This document shows, piece by piece, positions 10,501 to 16,653 of a stretch of 64,000 nucleotides of DNA. The notes under the pieces were generated by a model. It was not told where the DNA came from and did no database searches. It was given only the letters and a program-made list of their open reading frames with translations. How positions within the stretch are numbered: the first letter of the stretch is position 1; each line of letters starts with the position of its first letter. The position numbers were made by a program, and so were the translations under genes. The DNA comes from Verrucomicrobiota bacterium. Its GTDB lineage: Bacteria > Verrucomicrobiota > Verrucomicrobiia > Limisphaerales > UBA9464. Location of the stretch: positions 40,155 through 104,154 of the forward strand of contig CANIZL010000006.1 in the NCBI GenBank assembly GCA_947471985.1, in the 5' to 3' direction.

Positions 10501-11366
10501 AGCTGCTGGTGGTGCCGTTCACGGCGGGCGACGGGGATCTGCCGCCGCAGAAACTGCAGTTCCGACTGCTGCCCGGTGCGGCGACGGGCGCCACCATGGA
10601 TGCGCAAACCGGCCTCTTCCGCTGGCGGCCGAATCGGCTCCAGGGTCCCTCCACCAACACGTTCGTCGTGCAGGTGGCGGACAATGGCAATCCGGTGCTC
10701 ACCGCCACGCGCGAGCTGGTGATTGTGGTGCGCGACACGCGCGGGGATTTTGGGTTGGGGATCAGTTCCACCAACGTCTTCCGCGGCGACTCCGGTACGG
10801 TGATCCTGCAATTGAACTCGCCACTGGATCTCACCACGGTGAGCCTGCGGCTGGATCTGCCCGGCAACATTCTCACGAACCTGGCCCTCGTGCCGCTCGC
10901 TCCGGAACTGGCTTCGGCCACGCTCCTGCCGCGGGGCAGTGACCAGTATCAGGTGGAGTTCACGGCGGTCCCGGGGCTGACCCTGGCGGGCGATCTCACG
11001 CTGGCCCGACTCAACTTCGGCACGCCGGCGGGCACACTCTCCGGAGTGCAATCGCTGGTCCCCTCCGAGCTGCGCGCGCTGCGTCCGGATGGTTCGACGC
11101 TCAACAGCTCCCTGGCCGAAGTCGGCCGGGTGGTGGTGGTGGGGAACCAACCGGTACTGCTCGCGGGACGCGACACCAACGCCGCCCCGGCCTTCACCCT
11201 CTTCGGGCGCCCGGGCGTGACCTATAAGGTGGAATCCACGCTCACTCTCGAGCCCGGCGCGATCTGGACGAAGGTGGTGAGTGTGCCGTTGACCACACCG
11301 TACGTCCTGGTGCGGGGTCTGACGTTCACACATCAGATCGAATGGTTCAGGGCCCGTCCGGAATAA
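1..11366 (+). CDS. Giant multidomain secreted surface protein (5'-truncated by window edge)
   Basis: About 3,786 codons are visible and the reading frame is open at the left edge. The first codons match the middle of a repeat unit, so the true start and signal peptide lie outside. Domains by visible residue: three ~180-residue repeats (1-518), LamG/concanavalin-like (615-821), two Big_5-like Ig domains (822-1038), three CARDB (1039-1398), four Calx-beta (1399-1815), a fourth CARDB (to ~1930), NEW3-like and carboxypeptidase-regulatory-like domains (to ~2360), a Gly/Cys-rich domain (2466-2758, 18 Cys), an uncharacterised region (2760-3280), an FN3-like domain (3285-3382), two cadherin/He_PIG-like repeats (3385-3577), a cohesin-like fold (~3580-3700) and a terminal module ending FRARPE. 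The composition indicates an extracellular adhesin or matrix protein; no catalytic domain is certain. Domain names come from motif recognition, so boundaries are approximate. Confidence 0.9.
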   Translation, partial: QLVSGDHYFEGLLKLNGRLELNGGNYRHQARFTGPVPLKWNAGRFFDGLTVEPSGRLELRSDAVKQLSSDNSENPAVITNRGTVVWYAGLMQCWAGAQMQNLASWRLEGSGYWTDYCCGGAGPLFVNRGTLTKAGDTNATYFARVTFQNYTKVVAESGPLLFPVHSQWMDGSELSGAGGVQLVGGEHYFEGVLNVNGPFELNGGNYRHQPRFTGSEPVIWNAGRFFNSLTIEPAGRLEMRTDAAKQISSDSNENPTTITNRGTVVWYAGQMQGWSGALIQNLGTWRLEGAGTWMDYCCGGNWPSFYNQGNLTKTADTNDIQFARVVFQNRGSVNVLSGGLQFGAHSDWQPGSRVNGAGGIQLTGGDHYITGLLTLNGPFALAGGRLLGDGHITGPVPLTLRSGRIQTALTIEPEGRMIIQAPGISFSSDVNENPAAITNRGTVNWLSGGISAWSGARVVNRGQWHWNGGDTTFDFCCGGNWPSFDNSGEIFRDGTGTAYLSRTIFTSPGMVHVQSGDLEVQNLALTGTSVFDFSPSTFGTLATLPQFRVRDGFQLDGTVAITLPPAMALEQGQSFPLITGGTRSGLFAVEEFPVLPDGNSLSSSYQNNAVRAQVTEPCLANGLIGWWPGEGSASDVTGRHPGTLVNGATYAPGLNGKAFALDGQSAYVSLGSWSPGFSWTLEAWAQASALPAGRHTVLGSAGGCLDWGLVLQEGQWGMMLRPPGGCTSSLLTGTNAVVGEWYHLAGTYDGQQVRFYLNGVFIAATAADPNYVGYTGEARIGGEPCCGNFFGGLVDEPAIYDHALKPTEIAALFQAGAKGRCAQYRLGVLRFSPTGPIRTNVARIDVRFNQPVRSDSFTAADLQIFTPSGLLPAAGITVTPDAALDQRSFVVTFAAQSAPGAYRVVVGPEVLDSAGNPMAQAYEATFTIDATGPRVISLAPNSPATNRVDALDVTFDAPLNLATLQSTDLILTGLQVPSVGAPVALSNAVYRFPLSAPLAAGSYTVAVGPDLADPAGNLMDQNLNGTGGETNDVFTATLEVRAADLQVLSLVPPSVALLGDAVPVVLTITNAGTAYAVGPWQNSVLLADNAAGTGAITLGSFVFNGSLAPKSSLVMTQQILLPATAIGPRWLGVTLDTQQQVIETVRNNNTRFASTSIAISAADLTVSAITAADAGVFGQNFTVRFTVKNVGTAATLAPWVDQIFLSPQAGSLSGATLLTAVASSPLAAGASYTRTNVLTLPLAEAVAPGAYFLVVVADAANAQSEALETNNVASRPLALTLPPLPDLVVLDVQAPAFAVPGGNLEVTWAIKNQGNLIATGPWRESLNLSNLNGNLTLLGDLVVSNALAPGATLFHTRVLPLPEGLPAGASQLVVSVDADRTVIESNENNNAGSPPKAVSIPANLSLTLATTDVREDAPAFVGTLTRNSDVRVPLTVTLSNSAPAQLITPATVLIPVGQTTVTFPLQAVADKVTDGDQAVRLEARATDHFGSAAVIVVRDVDLPLLTLSLATNRVREGFTVSVTAQRAGSTNAELPVFLESGAPGRILLASQVTIPAGQRSVSFAAIASDNVRIEPPVDVTLTAVAPGYAPAQTNVLVMDDDLPAVRLTVASTNISEGGGPQATVGTVTRFGPVTRPVNLALESSLPGTLMLPATVTIAAGRTNFTFPIAAKDDALVNGSRTAELRVFVLETGSLNIVAEGEGVDVTVLDNDGPTLGLKLDRDLIREGVVGGVVGTVSRNTATNSPLVVTLTSSDLTEAKGLATVTIPAGQTSATFAIDSLTDGTQDGNQAVTFTVAATDFTSASAGLVVSDIDLPDLVVTRLTGPANGETDALVSSSYRVENRGVTPAKGPFLTRLYLSDDPLVGGDTLIGQYSYADSLAPGQFFEQTLQHRLPKSSGTYRLIATTDAGEAVDEIREDNNTTVAGTVLPVAAAYTATVETDVTSALAGTPIALRGAALRRDGSIASSVPVSIHITVRGFRRLVNVIADTAGRFVATFTPLPGEAGLYEIGAAHPGEATAPVQDRFSILGFRADPGSDSLSLRPAETKTGEIRLTNLSDIALNGLSVNVLGAPPNLEIRATLSGPALPGFGARTLNYTVTVKDVSATVGSFGLRVTSSEGPSVEIPVQFTLALPQPQLVAIPGFLQAGMVRGGQANVEFDVVNVGGATSSPVTLSLPDVRWLSLATTNTLPPLAPGATNHVALLLTPSTDLDLGPYDGGIALNGTDVALTVPFQFIAQSDAFAELVLRFEDEFTYYGEGAPTVTNAVVTIRDSVTQQVVTNGVADARGEFRMKGLREGHYVVESNAEKHTPAQANVSIVAGTTNRVSAFLSRELVEYVWSVVPTEIEDRTHIVIETIFETVVPAPVVTIEPSSIDLAEMVGDEMQVDLAISNHGLIAAQDFRLEFDAHPNFTFTPLIESLGTLPAQSSFVVPLLIKRVPDASGASGTVSFTSMVGRRAGKAAGAANAPCSGAGRGIHTLKCGKIQTYVTPITLRNAGNCGGSNSGSNAGGGPGGGSNYGYGCCGGGSGPGSAAPFVSKRTFKQDEKCDCSTQGFKAECYEIGVGSIGAKVPPQLLQIPGTGIQGKAEIKLNGSAKLCSCCEDGSEGWKLEGTANVSGTIGLRFPIVGGDFSYEYEEAGQKFGITATAGCFITPEVSVSGGIKAQTDCFFKNPKYCANFTAGGSLAGTCELGGGYSAGTIGGEAKISAGIKGGIEMSYSSCDDGTTEFKICRTAVTAEMGAEFTYNERSVGPKWSKELLPEDCHQLRSAALSEEFADVKRQVDELAQRAFEDFFRQQPLLAQREISRRFFERPSGAAPASADGDAFRLDSPFGRALATIANELGVSVTPATVATAPAGGRATAGGTPRKQAGGEVCARVKLRIDQDLILTRNAFNATLELINRDPVNEIEEINVSVEVYDAAGHAVTDRFGIRPPVLKNLSAVDGTGVVVANNSGSASFILVPTREAAPEVETEYFVGGFLSYRIGGQAAAIPLIPVPIHVRPDPLLVVQYFHERDVFSDDPFTRDIKEPTVPYNLAVMVANRGKGEARNVRIVSSQPKIVENEKGLAIDFKIIGTQVAGQSVDPSLTVNFGLIGADEISIGRWLLTSTLQGLFVDYKATFEHLDSLGKTNLSLVDAVTIHEMIHLVHADRQFDDAKPDFLVNDRIDNEDLPDTLYLSNGQTNRVTTLRQATPGAAVTAASLTTTLRLKDTPAGWVYLRVPEPTGGRFELTRVERPDGSAVFLGTNVWVTDRTFTGGANRPKYEWNLHLLDYDTAGTYTLFYSERSAADVTPPVSAVAPLPANSFSTIPVLWDGGDEPGGSGLAGFDVFVSENEGAFVPWLQNTTARGGVYRGQPGRTYSFYSVAVDVVGNREPAPLTPDATTTVTRANTAPTLTPATTVIDEGQTLNLALDGKDAEAPPQTLTWSLGADAPPGVEINPVTGRLTWLTGEGTGPSTNTFKVTVRDNGTPSLSVQTNITVIVREVNSAPTLEPVASYIISEEQLLVVPFTAGDGDLPPQKLQFRLLPGAATGATMDAQTGLFRWRPNRLQGPSTNTFVVQVADNGNPVLTATRELVIVVRDTRGDFGLGISSTNVFRGDSGTVILQLNSPLDLTTVSLRLDLPGNILTNLALVPLAPELASATLLPRGSDQYQVEFTAVPGLTLAGDLTLARLNFGTPAGTLSGVQSLVPSELRALRPDGSTLNSSLAEVGRVVVVGNQPVLLAGRDTNAAPAFTLFGRPGVTYKVESTLTLEPGAIWTKVVSVPLTTPYVLVRGLTFTHQIEWFRARPE

Positions 11367-11371
11367 GCGGG

Positions 11372-11409
11372 CGGATTCGGGGTTCCCTGCGGAACCCGGA
11401 TCCGTTATC
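11372..11409 (+). terminator. Hairpin just after the giant gene
   Basis: Six bases after the stop codon, 11372-11404 can fold into a 14-bp stem with a single bulged G (11379) and one G-T pair. The core is GGGTTCC / GGAACCC around a CTGC loop. The tail (TTATCGTC) is only weakly T-rich, so this is either an imperfect intrinsic terminator or an mRNA 3'-end stabiliser. It separates the giant gene from the next CDS only 20 bp further on. Confidence 0.5.
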
Positions 11410-11423
11410 GTCGGTGAATCAGC

Positions 11424-14237
11424 ATGGCGAAAATTGTCACACCCGCTGGGTTGTCGCTGCCGGATCCGGGTTTTGCCCCGGATCCGGCGGTGGTGCGTCG
11501 GGCGTGGCGGTCGTGGGCCTTCGCGGTGGTGGCCGCGCCGTGTTTGTGGTGGGGCGGGGCGGGATGGGCGGCGGAGGCGGTGCCCAGTGCCGCCGTGGCC
11601 GGGAAATCGTCCGCCCCAGTAAAGGCGACGAGGGCCGCTGAGTCCCGCGAGGAGTGGGCCTTTCAACCACTCCGTCCGGTCACTCCGCCCCAGGTCGCCG
11701 GCGTCGCCACCGGGCATCCGCTGGATCGGTTCATCGACGCCCAACTGGCCGCTCAGGGTTTGCATCGTTCGCCGTCGGCGGATGCCCGGACACTGTGCCG
11801 TCGATTGTACTTCGATTTGATCGGTCTGCCGCCCTCTCCGGAACAGTCGGAGGCCTTTGAAGCGGCCCATGCGTTGGATCCGGCCGCGGCGGTGGCGCAT
11901 CTGGCGGACCAACTCCTGGCGTCGCCCCAGTACGGCGAGCGCTGGGCCCGGCATTGGCTGGATGTGGTGCACTACGGCGACACCCACGGTTACGACAAGG
12001 ACAAGCCGCGGCCGTACGCCTGGCCGTATCGCGATTATGTGATCCGGGCGTTTAACAGCGACAAACCCTATGCCCGGTTTCTCGAGGAACAGCTCGCCGG
12101 GGATGTGCTTTATCCGGGCGAATCGGACGGCATCGAAGCCCTGGGGTTCATCGCCGCGGGACCGTGGGATTTCATCGGACACGCGGAACTGCCGGAAAGC
12201 AAAACGGACGGCAAGGTGGCGCGGCACTTGGATCGGGATGACATGGTGGCGAACACCATGGGCACATTCGCGAGTGTCACGGTGCATTGTGCGCAGTGTC
12301 ACGCGCACAAGTTCGATCCCATTTCGCAGGAGGATTATTACAGCCTGCAAGCCGTGTTCGCGGCGGTCGATCGGACGGAACGAAAGTACTATGCGGATCC
12401 GGCGTTGACCCGGCGGGCGGCGGAGTTGGAAGCCCGGCAACGTCAGTTGAAGCAGCGGCAGGACGCCCTGGATGCGCAGGCTGCGGCGGCGGCCGGCGAG
12501 GGGCTGAAAAAGCTCGACGCGGATATCGCGGCGGCGACGCGCCAGCCGGGCGGAAATCCCGGAGCGGAATTCGGCTACCACAGCGAAATCTCCCCCCAAC
12601 CCAACCTGCTCAAATGGGTGCAGGTGGATCTCGGCCGCCGCGTCGCGCTCGACCGCGTGGTCCTGTGGCCGGCGTATGACGACTTCGCCAACATTGGTGC
12701 GGGCTTTGGTTTTCCCCTTCGGTATCAGGTGCAGGTCGGTGACGATCCGGAATTCCGCGAGAGTGTCATTCTGTCGGGTGTGGCGGTGAACGACGATGCA
12801 CCCAAACCAGGATTCCAACCGCAGGTGGTTCCGGCTTCGGAAGTAACCGGGCGTTATGTGCGGGTGACGGTGATCAAGCTGGCCCCCCGGTCCGACGACT
12901 TCATTTTCGCCCTCGCGGAGCTGCAGGTATTCGATCAGGCGGGTACGAATCACGCCCTGCATCGGCCGGTGACGGCGCAGGATTCCATCGAGGCGCCGCC
13001 GCGTTGGCAGAAGGCGAACCTGGTGGATGGTATTGTCCCCGCCCCACCGAAGACGGGCGACGTGGCGGAAATGAAGCAGCGGCGGATGGCGCTCTGGAAG
13101 GAATCATTGTCCGCGGCGGCGCAGGCCGAGTGGGCCACCACCACGAACGCTTTGGCCGGTGTCCGCGCGGAACTGGCAGCACTGCCTCCGCCGCGCATGG
13201 TGTATGCCGGCGGCGTGCACTCGGGCTCCGGTAATTTTGTCGGCACCGGCGGCGCGGGGGGGCAGCCGCGGACCATTCACGTGCTGGCGCGCGGACAGGT
13301 GACCCAACCCGGCCAGAAGGTCGGACCCGGGGCGCTATCGGCTCTGGATTTTCGTTCGGCGCGTTTTGAACTGCCGGAGACCGCCACCGAAGGCGATCGC
13401 CGCGTGGCGTTGGCGCGCTGGCTGGTCGATCCCGCCAATCCGTTGACCTGGCGCAGTATCGTCAACCGGGTGTGGCAGTATCATTTCGGCCGCGGATTGG
13501 TGGGCACGCCGAACGACTTCGGTCGCATGGGCGCCCGGCCGACGCATCCGCAACTGCTGGACTGGCTGGCGACGGAGTTTCGCGACGGCGGCGGTTCATT
13601 GAAGCAATTGCACCGTCTGATCGTAACGAGTGCCACCTACCAACAATCCGTGGGCACGGACGCCCGGGCGGAAAATCTGGATTCGGACAACACCTTTTTG
13701 TGGCGGCAGAATCGGCGCAAGCTGGAAGCCGAAGCGGTTCGCGACGCGGTGCTTCAGGTCAGCGGTAAGCTGGACCTGACCCCGGGCGGGCCGGGATGGC
13801 AGGACTTCGTCATCGAACATCCCGAGCACTCGCCGCACTACGAATACGGCCTCGCGGATCCGGAGGATCGGCGCACCTGGCGGCGATCGATCTACCGCTT
13901 CATTGTGCGCTCGCAGACGCAACCCTGGATGACGGTGTTGGATTGCGCGGATCCCTCGATTCGGGTGGAGCGTCGCAATGAAAGCCAATCCCCGCTGCAG
14001 GCGCTCGCCTTGTTGAACAACGGATTCATGGTGGCGCAGGCCCGGCATTTTGCCGAGCGCGTCCAGCGGGAGCGATCCACGCTGGAAGAGCAGGTTCGGT
14101 ATGCTCATCGATTGGCGGTGGGCCGATCACCCCGGGACGCAGAGTATTCCTCCCTGCTGGCCTTCGCCCAACAGCACGGCCTGCCGCAGTTGTGCCGGGT
14201 GTTGTTCAATCTCAGTGAATTCGCGTTTGTCGACTGA
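11424..14237 (+). CDS. DUF1549/DUF1553 (PSCyt2/PSD1) protein with discoidin-like insert
   Basis: A 937-residue exported protein of the Planctomycete/Verrucomicrobial cytochrome-like family. A hydrophobic N-terminal segment (~30-50) suggests export. The DUF1549 region (~95-315) holds the markers LIGLPPSPEQ and YGERWARHWLDVVHY and a haem-like CAQCH motif (289-293). A coiled-coil-like stretch (~330-375) leads into an F5/8 discoidin-type carbohydrate-binding segment (~380-545). DUF1553 follows (~640-937), with NRVWQYHFGRGLV and TPNDFG, and the chain ends FAFVD. The biochemical function of the family is unknown. It is often paired with DUF1501 genes in heteropolysaccharide-degrading bacteria, which fits the next gene 6 bp downstream. 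The ATG at 11424 gives a plausible leader. Confidence 0.9.
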   Translation: MAKIVTPAGLSLPDPGFAPDPAVVRRAWRSWAFAVVAAPCLWWGGAGWAAEAVPSAAVAGKSSAPVKATRAAESREEWAFQPLRPVTPPQVAGVATGHPLDRFIDAQLAAQGLHRSPSADARTLCRRLYFDLIGLPPSPEQSEAFEAAHALDPAAAVAHLADQLLASPQYGERWARHWLDVVHYGDTHGYDKDKPRPYAWPYRDYVIRAFNSDKPYARFLEEQLAGDVLYPGESDGIEALGFIAAGPWDFIGHAELPESKTDGKVARHLDRDDMVANTMGTFASVTVHCAQCHAHKFDPISQEDYYSLQAVFAAVDRTERKYYADPALTRRAAELEARQRQLKQRQDALDAQAAAAAGEGLKKLDADIAAATRQPGGNPGAEFGYHSEISPQPNLLKWVQVDLGRRVALDRVVLWPAYDDFANIGAGFGFPLRYQVQVGDDPEFRESVILSGVAVNDDAPKPGFQPQVVPASEVTGRYVRVTVIKLAPRSDDFIFALAELQVFDQAGTNHALHRPVTAQDSIEAPPRWQKANLVDGIVPAPPKTGDVAEMKQRRMALWKESLSAAAQAEWATTTNALAGVRAELAALPPPRMVYAGGVHSGSGNFVGTGGAGGQPRTIHVLARGQVTQPGQKVGPGALSALDFRSARFELPETATEGDRRVALARWLVDPANPLTWRSIVNRVWQYHFGRGLVGTPNDFGRMGARPTHPQLLDWLATEFRDGGGSLKQLHRLIVTSATYQQSVGTDARAENLDSDNTFLWRQNRRKLEAEAVRDAVLQVSGKLDLTPGGPGWQDFVIEHPEHSPHYEYGLADPEDRRTWRRSIYRFIVRSQTQPWMTVLDCADPSIRVERRNESQSPLQALALLNNGFMVAQARHFAERVQRERSTLEEQVRYAHRLAVGRSPRDAEYSSLLAFAQQHGLPQLCRVLFNLSEFAFVD

Positions 14238-14243
14238 CCGGCC

Positions 14244-15755
14244 ATGCATCCTTCCCCACCCGATTCCCCGTTTCATCGTGCGACCCGCGGGCGCTCTGCG
14301 CCGGTGTCGCGGCGGGATTTCCTGTGGCAATCCGGGGGCGGTCTGGGCGGACTCGCCCTGGCGTCGCTGATGCGGGGTTCGGCGGCGACACCCGATGCCG
14401 GCCGGTTTGGCGGTCACCTGCATCATCCGGCCAAGGCCAAGCGGGTCGTGCAGTTCTTCATGGCCGGGGCCGCGAGTCATCTCGACCTGTTTGATTTCAA
14501 GCCGGACCTGGTCAAATACGACGGGAAGCCCAGTGATTTCGGTGAACCCGTGGAGGCCTTTCAGAATGGGCTGGGTCCGTGGTTGAAACCGGTCTGGGAG
14601 TTCCGTCCGTACGGTCAAACCGGCAAGCTGCTCGGGGAACCGGTGGCGCCGCTGGGGGCGGTGGTGGATGAACTCTCGTTCGTGCACAACCTCACCAGCA
14701 TCTCGGGCGTCCATTCCAACGCCACGCTGCTGCAGAGCACCGGGTTTCAACTCCCCGGTTATCCCGGGGCGGGCTGCTGGGTCAGTTACGCGCTGGGCAC
14801 GCTCAATGAGAATTTACCGACGTTTGTCGTGCTTCCCGATCACCGGGGATTTGCCTCGAACGGGGTGAAGAACTGGGACTCCGCTTTTCTGCCGTCGCAG
14901 CACAGCGGCACGATGATTTATCCCGGACGCGAGGATCCGATCAGTGATCTTTTCCCGCATCGCTCGGCCAATTACGTCACCCCGCAGGGCGAGGTGGCGG
15001 CGCAGCGATTGCTGGCGGAGTTGAATCAGGGGCATGCGGCGGATCGGGCGGGCGATTCCCGGCTCGACGCGCGGATCCGCACCTACGAACTGGCCGCCCG
15101 CATGCAGCTGGCGGCCCCGGAGGCGCTGAATCTCCGGGCGGAACCGGAACATATCCTGAAGCTCTACGGCCTGGAGCGCGGTCCCCAGACGTGGCCCAAG
15201 GAAATCAACGACGCCGAGGAAGTGTTTCACTTTTCCCAGAAGTGTCTTGCCGCCCGCCGGTTGCTGGAGCGCGGGGTGCGGTTCGTGCAGGTCTGGAGCG
15301 GTAACGACAACAGCTTTCCGCGGCGGAACTGGGATTCCCACGAAAACATCCGCCAGGATCACGGGCCGCTCGCGTACGGCATGGCGCGCGGGTGTGCGGC
15401 GTTCATTCAGGATCTCAAGCAACGCGGCTTGCTGGAGGATACCATCATCCTCTGGACCACGGAATTCGGCCGCATGCCGTCGTCGCAGGGCGGCAAGGGG
15501 CGGGATCACAATCCATTTGTTTTCACCAACTGGCTGGCGGGCGGCGGCATCCGCCCCGGCGTCACGTACGGCGAAAGCGATCCCTGGGGTTACAAACCGT
15601 TGGATCGGACGAATCCCACCCGGGTGTACGACATCCACGCCACCATCCTGCATTTGTTGGGACTCGACCACGAGCGGGTCACGGTCCGGCACAACGGTAC
15701 GGATCGGCGGCTCACGGATGTGCATGGTCGCGTGATTCGGGAATTGCTGGCCTGA
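14244..15755 (+). CDS. DUF1501 family protein (Tat-exported)
   Basis: A 503-residue protein with a twin-arginine leader (SRRDFLWQSGGG, about residues 22-33) followed by a small-residue hydrophobic stretch. The DUF1501 core is a sulfatase/alkaline-phosphatase-like fold with AKRVVQFFMAGAASHLDLFD, IILWTTEFGRMP, GKGRDHNP and a C-terminal HATILHLLGLDHE block. The gene starts 6 bp after the DUF1549/1553 gene, so the two almost certainly form one transcript. Periplasmic or extracytoplasmic location follows from the Tat signal. The substrate is unknown; polysaccharide metabolism is an inference from how such pairs occur in other genomes. Confidence 0.92.
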   Translation: MHPSPPDSPFHRATRGRSAPVSRRDFLWQSGGGLGGLALASLMRGSAATPDAGRFGGHLHHPAKAKRVVQFFMAGAASHLDLFDFKPDLVKYDGKPSDFGEPVEAFQNGLGPWLKPVWEFRPYGQTGKLLGEPVAPLGAVVDELSFVHNLTSISGVHSNATLLQSTGFQLPGYPGAGCWVSYALGTLNENLPTFVVLPDHRGFASNGVKNWDSAFLPSQHSGTMIYPGREDPISDLFPHRSANYVTPQGEVAAQRLLAELNQGHAADRAGDSRLDARIRTYELAARMQLAAPEALNLRAEPEHILKLYGLERGPQTWPKEINDAEEVFHFSQKCLAARRLLERGVRFVQVWSGNDNSFPRRNWDSHENIRQDHGPLAYGMARGCAAFIQDLKQRGLLEDTIILWTTEFGRMPSSQGGKGRDHNPFVFTNWLAGGGIRPGVTYGESDPWGYKPLDRTNPTRVYDIHATILHLLGLDHERVTVRHNGTDRRLTDVHGRVIRELLA

Positions 15756-15869
15756 AGCGGGGCCGGTGAAATTTCCGGCGACGTAAAACCTCTTCGCGGA
15801 TCCGGTTTTGACCCTGAAGCTGGCGGGCCGGTGATTTCCGTCCGAAACCGCCGCGCGTTCACCGTTCGC

Positions 15870-16643
15870 ATGATTGAACTGATTGATCTGGCCAAATCGT
15901 TTGGCGACCTCACCGCGGTGGCGGGCATTACGCTGACGGTGCCGCGGGGACAGCTCTTTTGCGTGCTCGGCCCCAATGCCGCCGGGAAGACCACGACCAT
16001 CAAGCTGCTGGTGGGCCTGTTGCGGCCGAGTCGGGGATCGGCCCGGATCGCGGGCTTTGATGTCCAGACCCAGCCCATGGAGGCGCGGCAACGGCTCGCC
16101 TACGTGCCCGACTTTCCGTTCCTGTACGACAAGCTCACACCGCTGGAATTTCTGCGCTTCACCGCCCAGCTCTACCAAATGCCGGAAAAGCGGATCGAGC
16201 CCGCCATCGGCGAAGTGGTGACCCGGTTTGGTCTCGAACGTTTCCTGCACCAGTCGATTGACTCGCTGTCGCACGGCACCCGTCAGCGGGTGGCCATTAC
16301 CAGTGCGTTGCTGCATGAACCGGAGGTGTTCGTGATCGATGAACCGATGGTGGGCCTGGACCCGCATCACGCCCGCGTGGTGAAGGACGTGTTGAAGGAA
16401 CGGGCCGCCCGCGGGATGACGGTTTTTCTCAGTACCCATCAGATTTACGTGGCCGAGGAACTGGCGGATCGCGTGGGCATCATTCATCGCGGCCGGCTGG
16501 TGGCCGTCGGGACGGCGGCGGAACTCCGGCGGCAGGCGGGCACGGATGGCGCGCTGGAACGGGCCTTTTTGTCGCTGACCGAAGAGGAGCCCGACGCGCC
16601 GCCCGATCCGGACGGCGGCCTGCTTCCCACGCAATCCCGCTGA
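15870..16643 (+). CDS. ABC transporter ATP-binding protein
   Basis: A 257-residue nucleotide-binding subunit. Walker A is GPNAAGKTTT, with Ala in place of the usual Gly of GPNGAGKT. The signature is LSHGTRQR and Walker B is VFVIDEPMVGLDP, followed by an STHQIYVAEELADR switch region, typical of the ABC-2 (CcmA/drug exporter) class. I chose the ATG at 15870 because MIELIDLAKSFG is the standard opening of the family; a GTG at 15831 would add 13 residues. The stop lies 10 bp before the GTG start of the membrane protein at 16654, so these should be the two halves of one exporter. The substrate is unknown. Confidence 0.9.
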   Translation: MIELIDLAKSFGDLTAVAGITLTVPRGQLFCVLGPNAAGKTTTIKLLVGLLRPSRGSARIAGFDVQTQPMEARQRLAYVPDFPFLYDKLTPLEFLRFTAQLYQMPEKRIEPAIGEVVTRFGLERFLHQSIDSLSHGTRQRVAITSALLHEPEVFVIDEPMVGLDPHHARVVKDVLKERAARGMTVFLSTHQIYVAEELADRVGIIHRGRLVAVGTAAELRRQAGTDGALERAFLSLTEEEPDAPPDPDGGLLPTQSR

Positions 16644-16653
16644 GCTTTTCGCC

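Noticed and set aside
2022..12962. A 3,646-codon open frame on the minus strand
   Set aside because: It is exactly antisense to the giant gene and the DUF1549 gene, gives an Arg/His-rich, low-complexity translation with no family similarity, and is explained by the absence of TTA/CTA/TCA codons in the sense genes.
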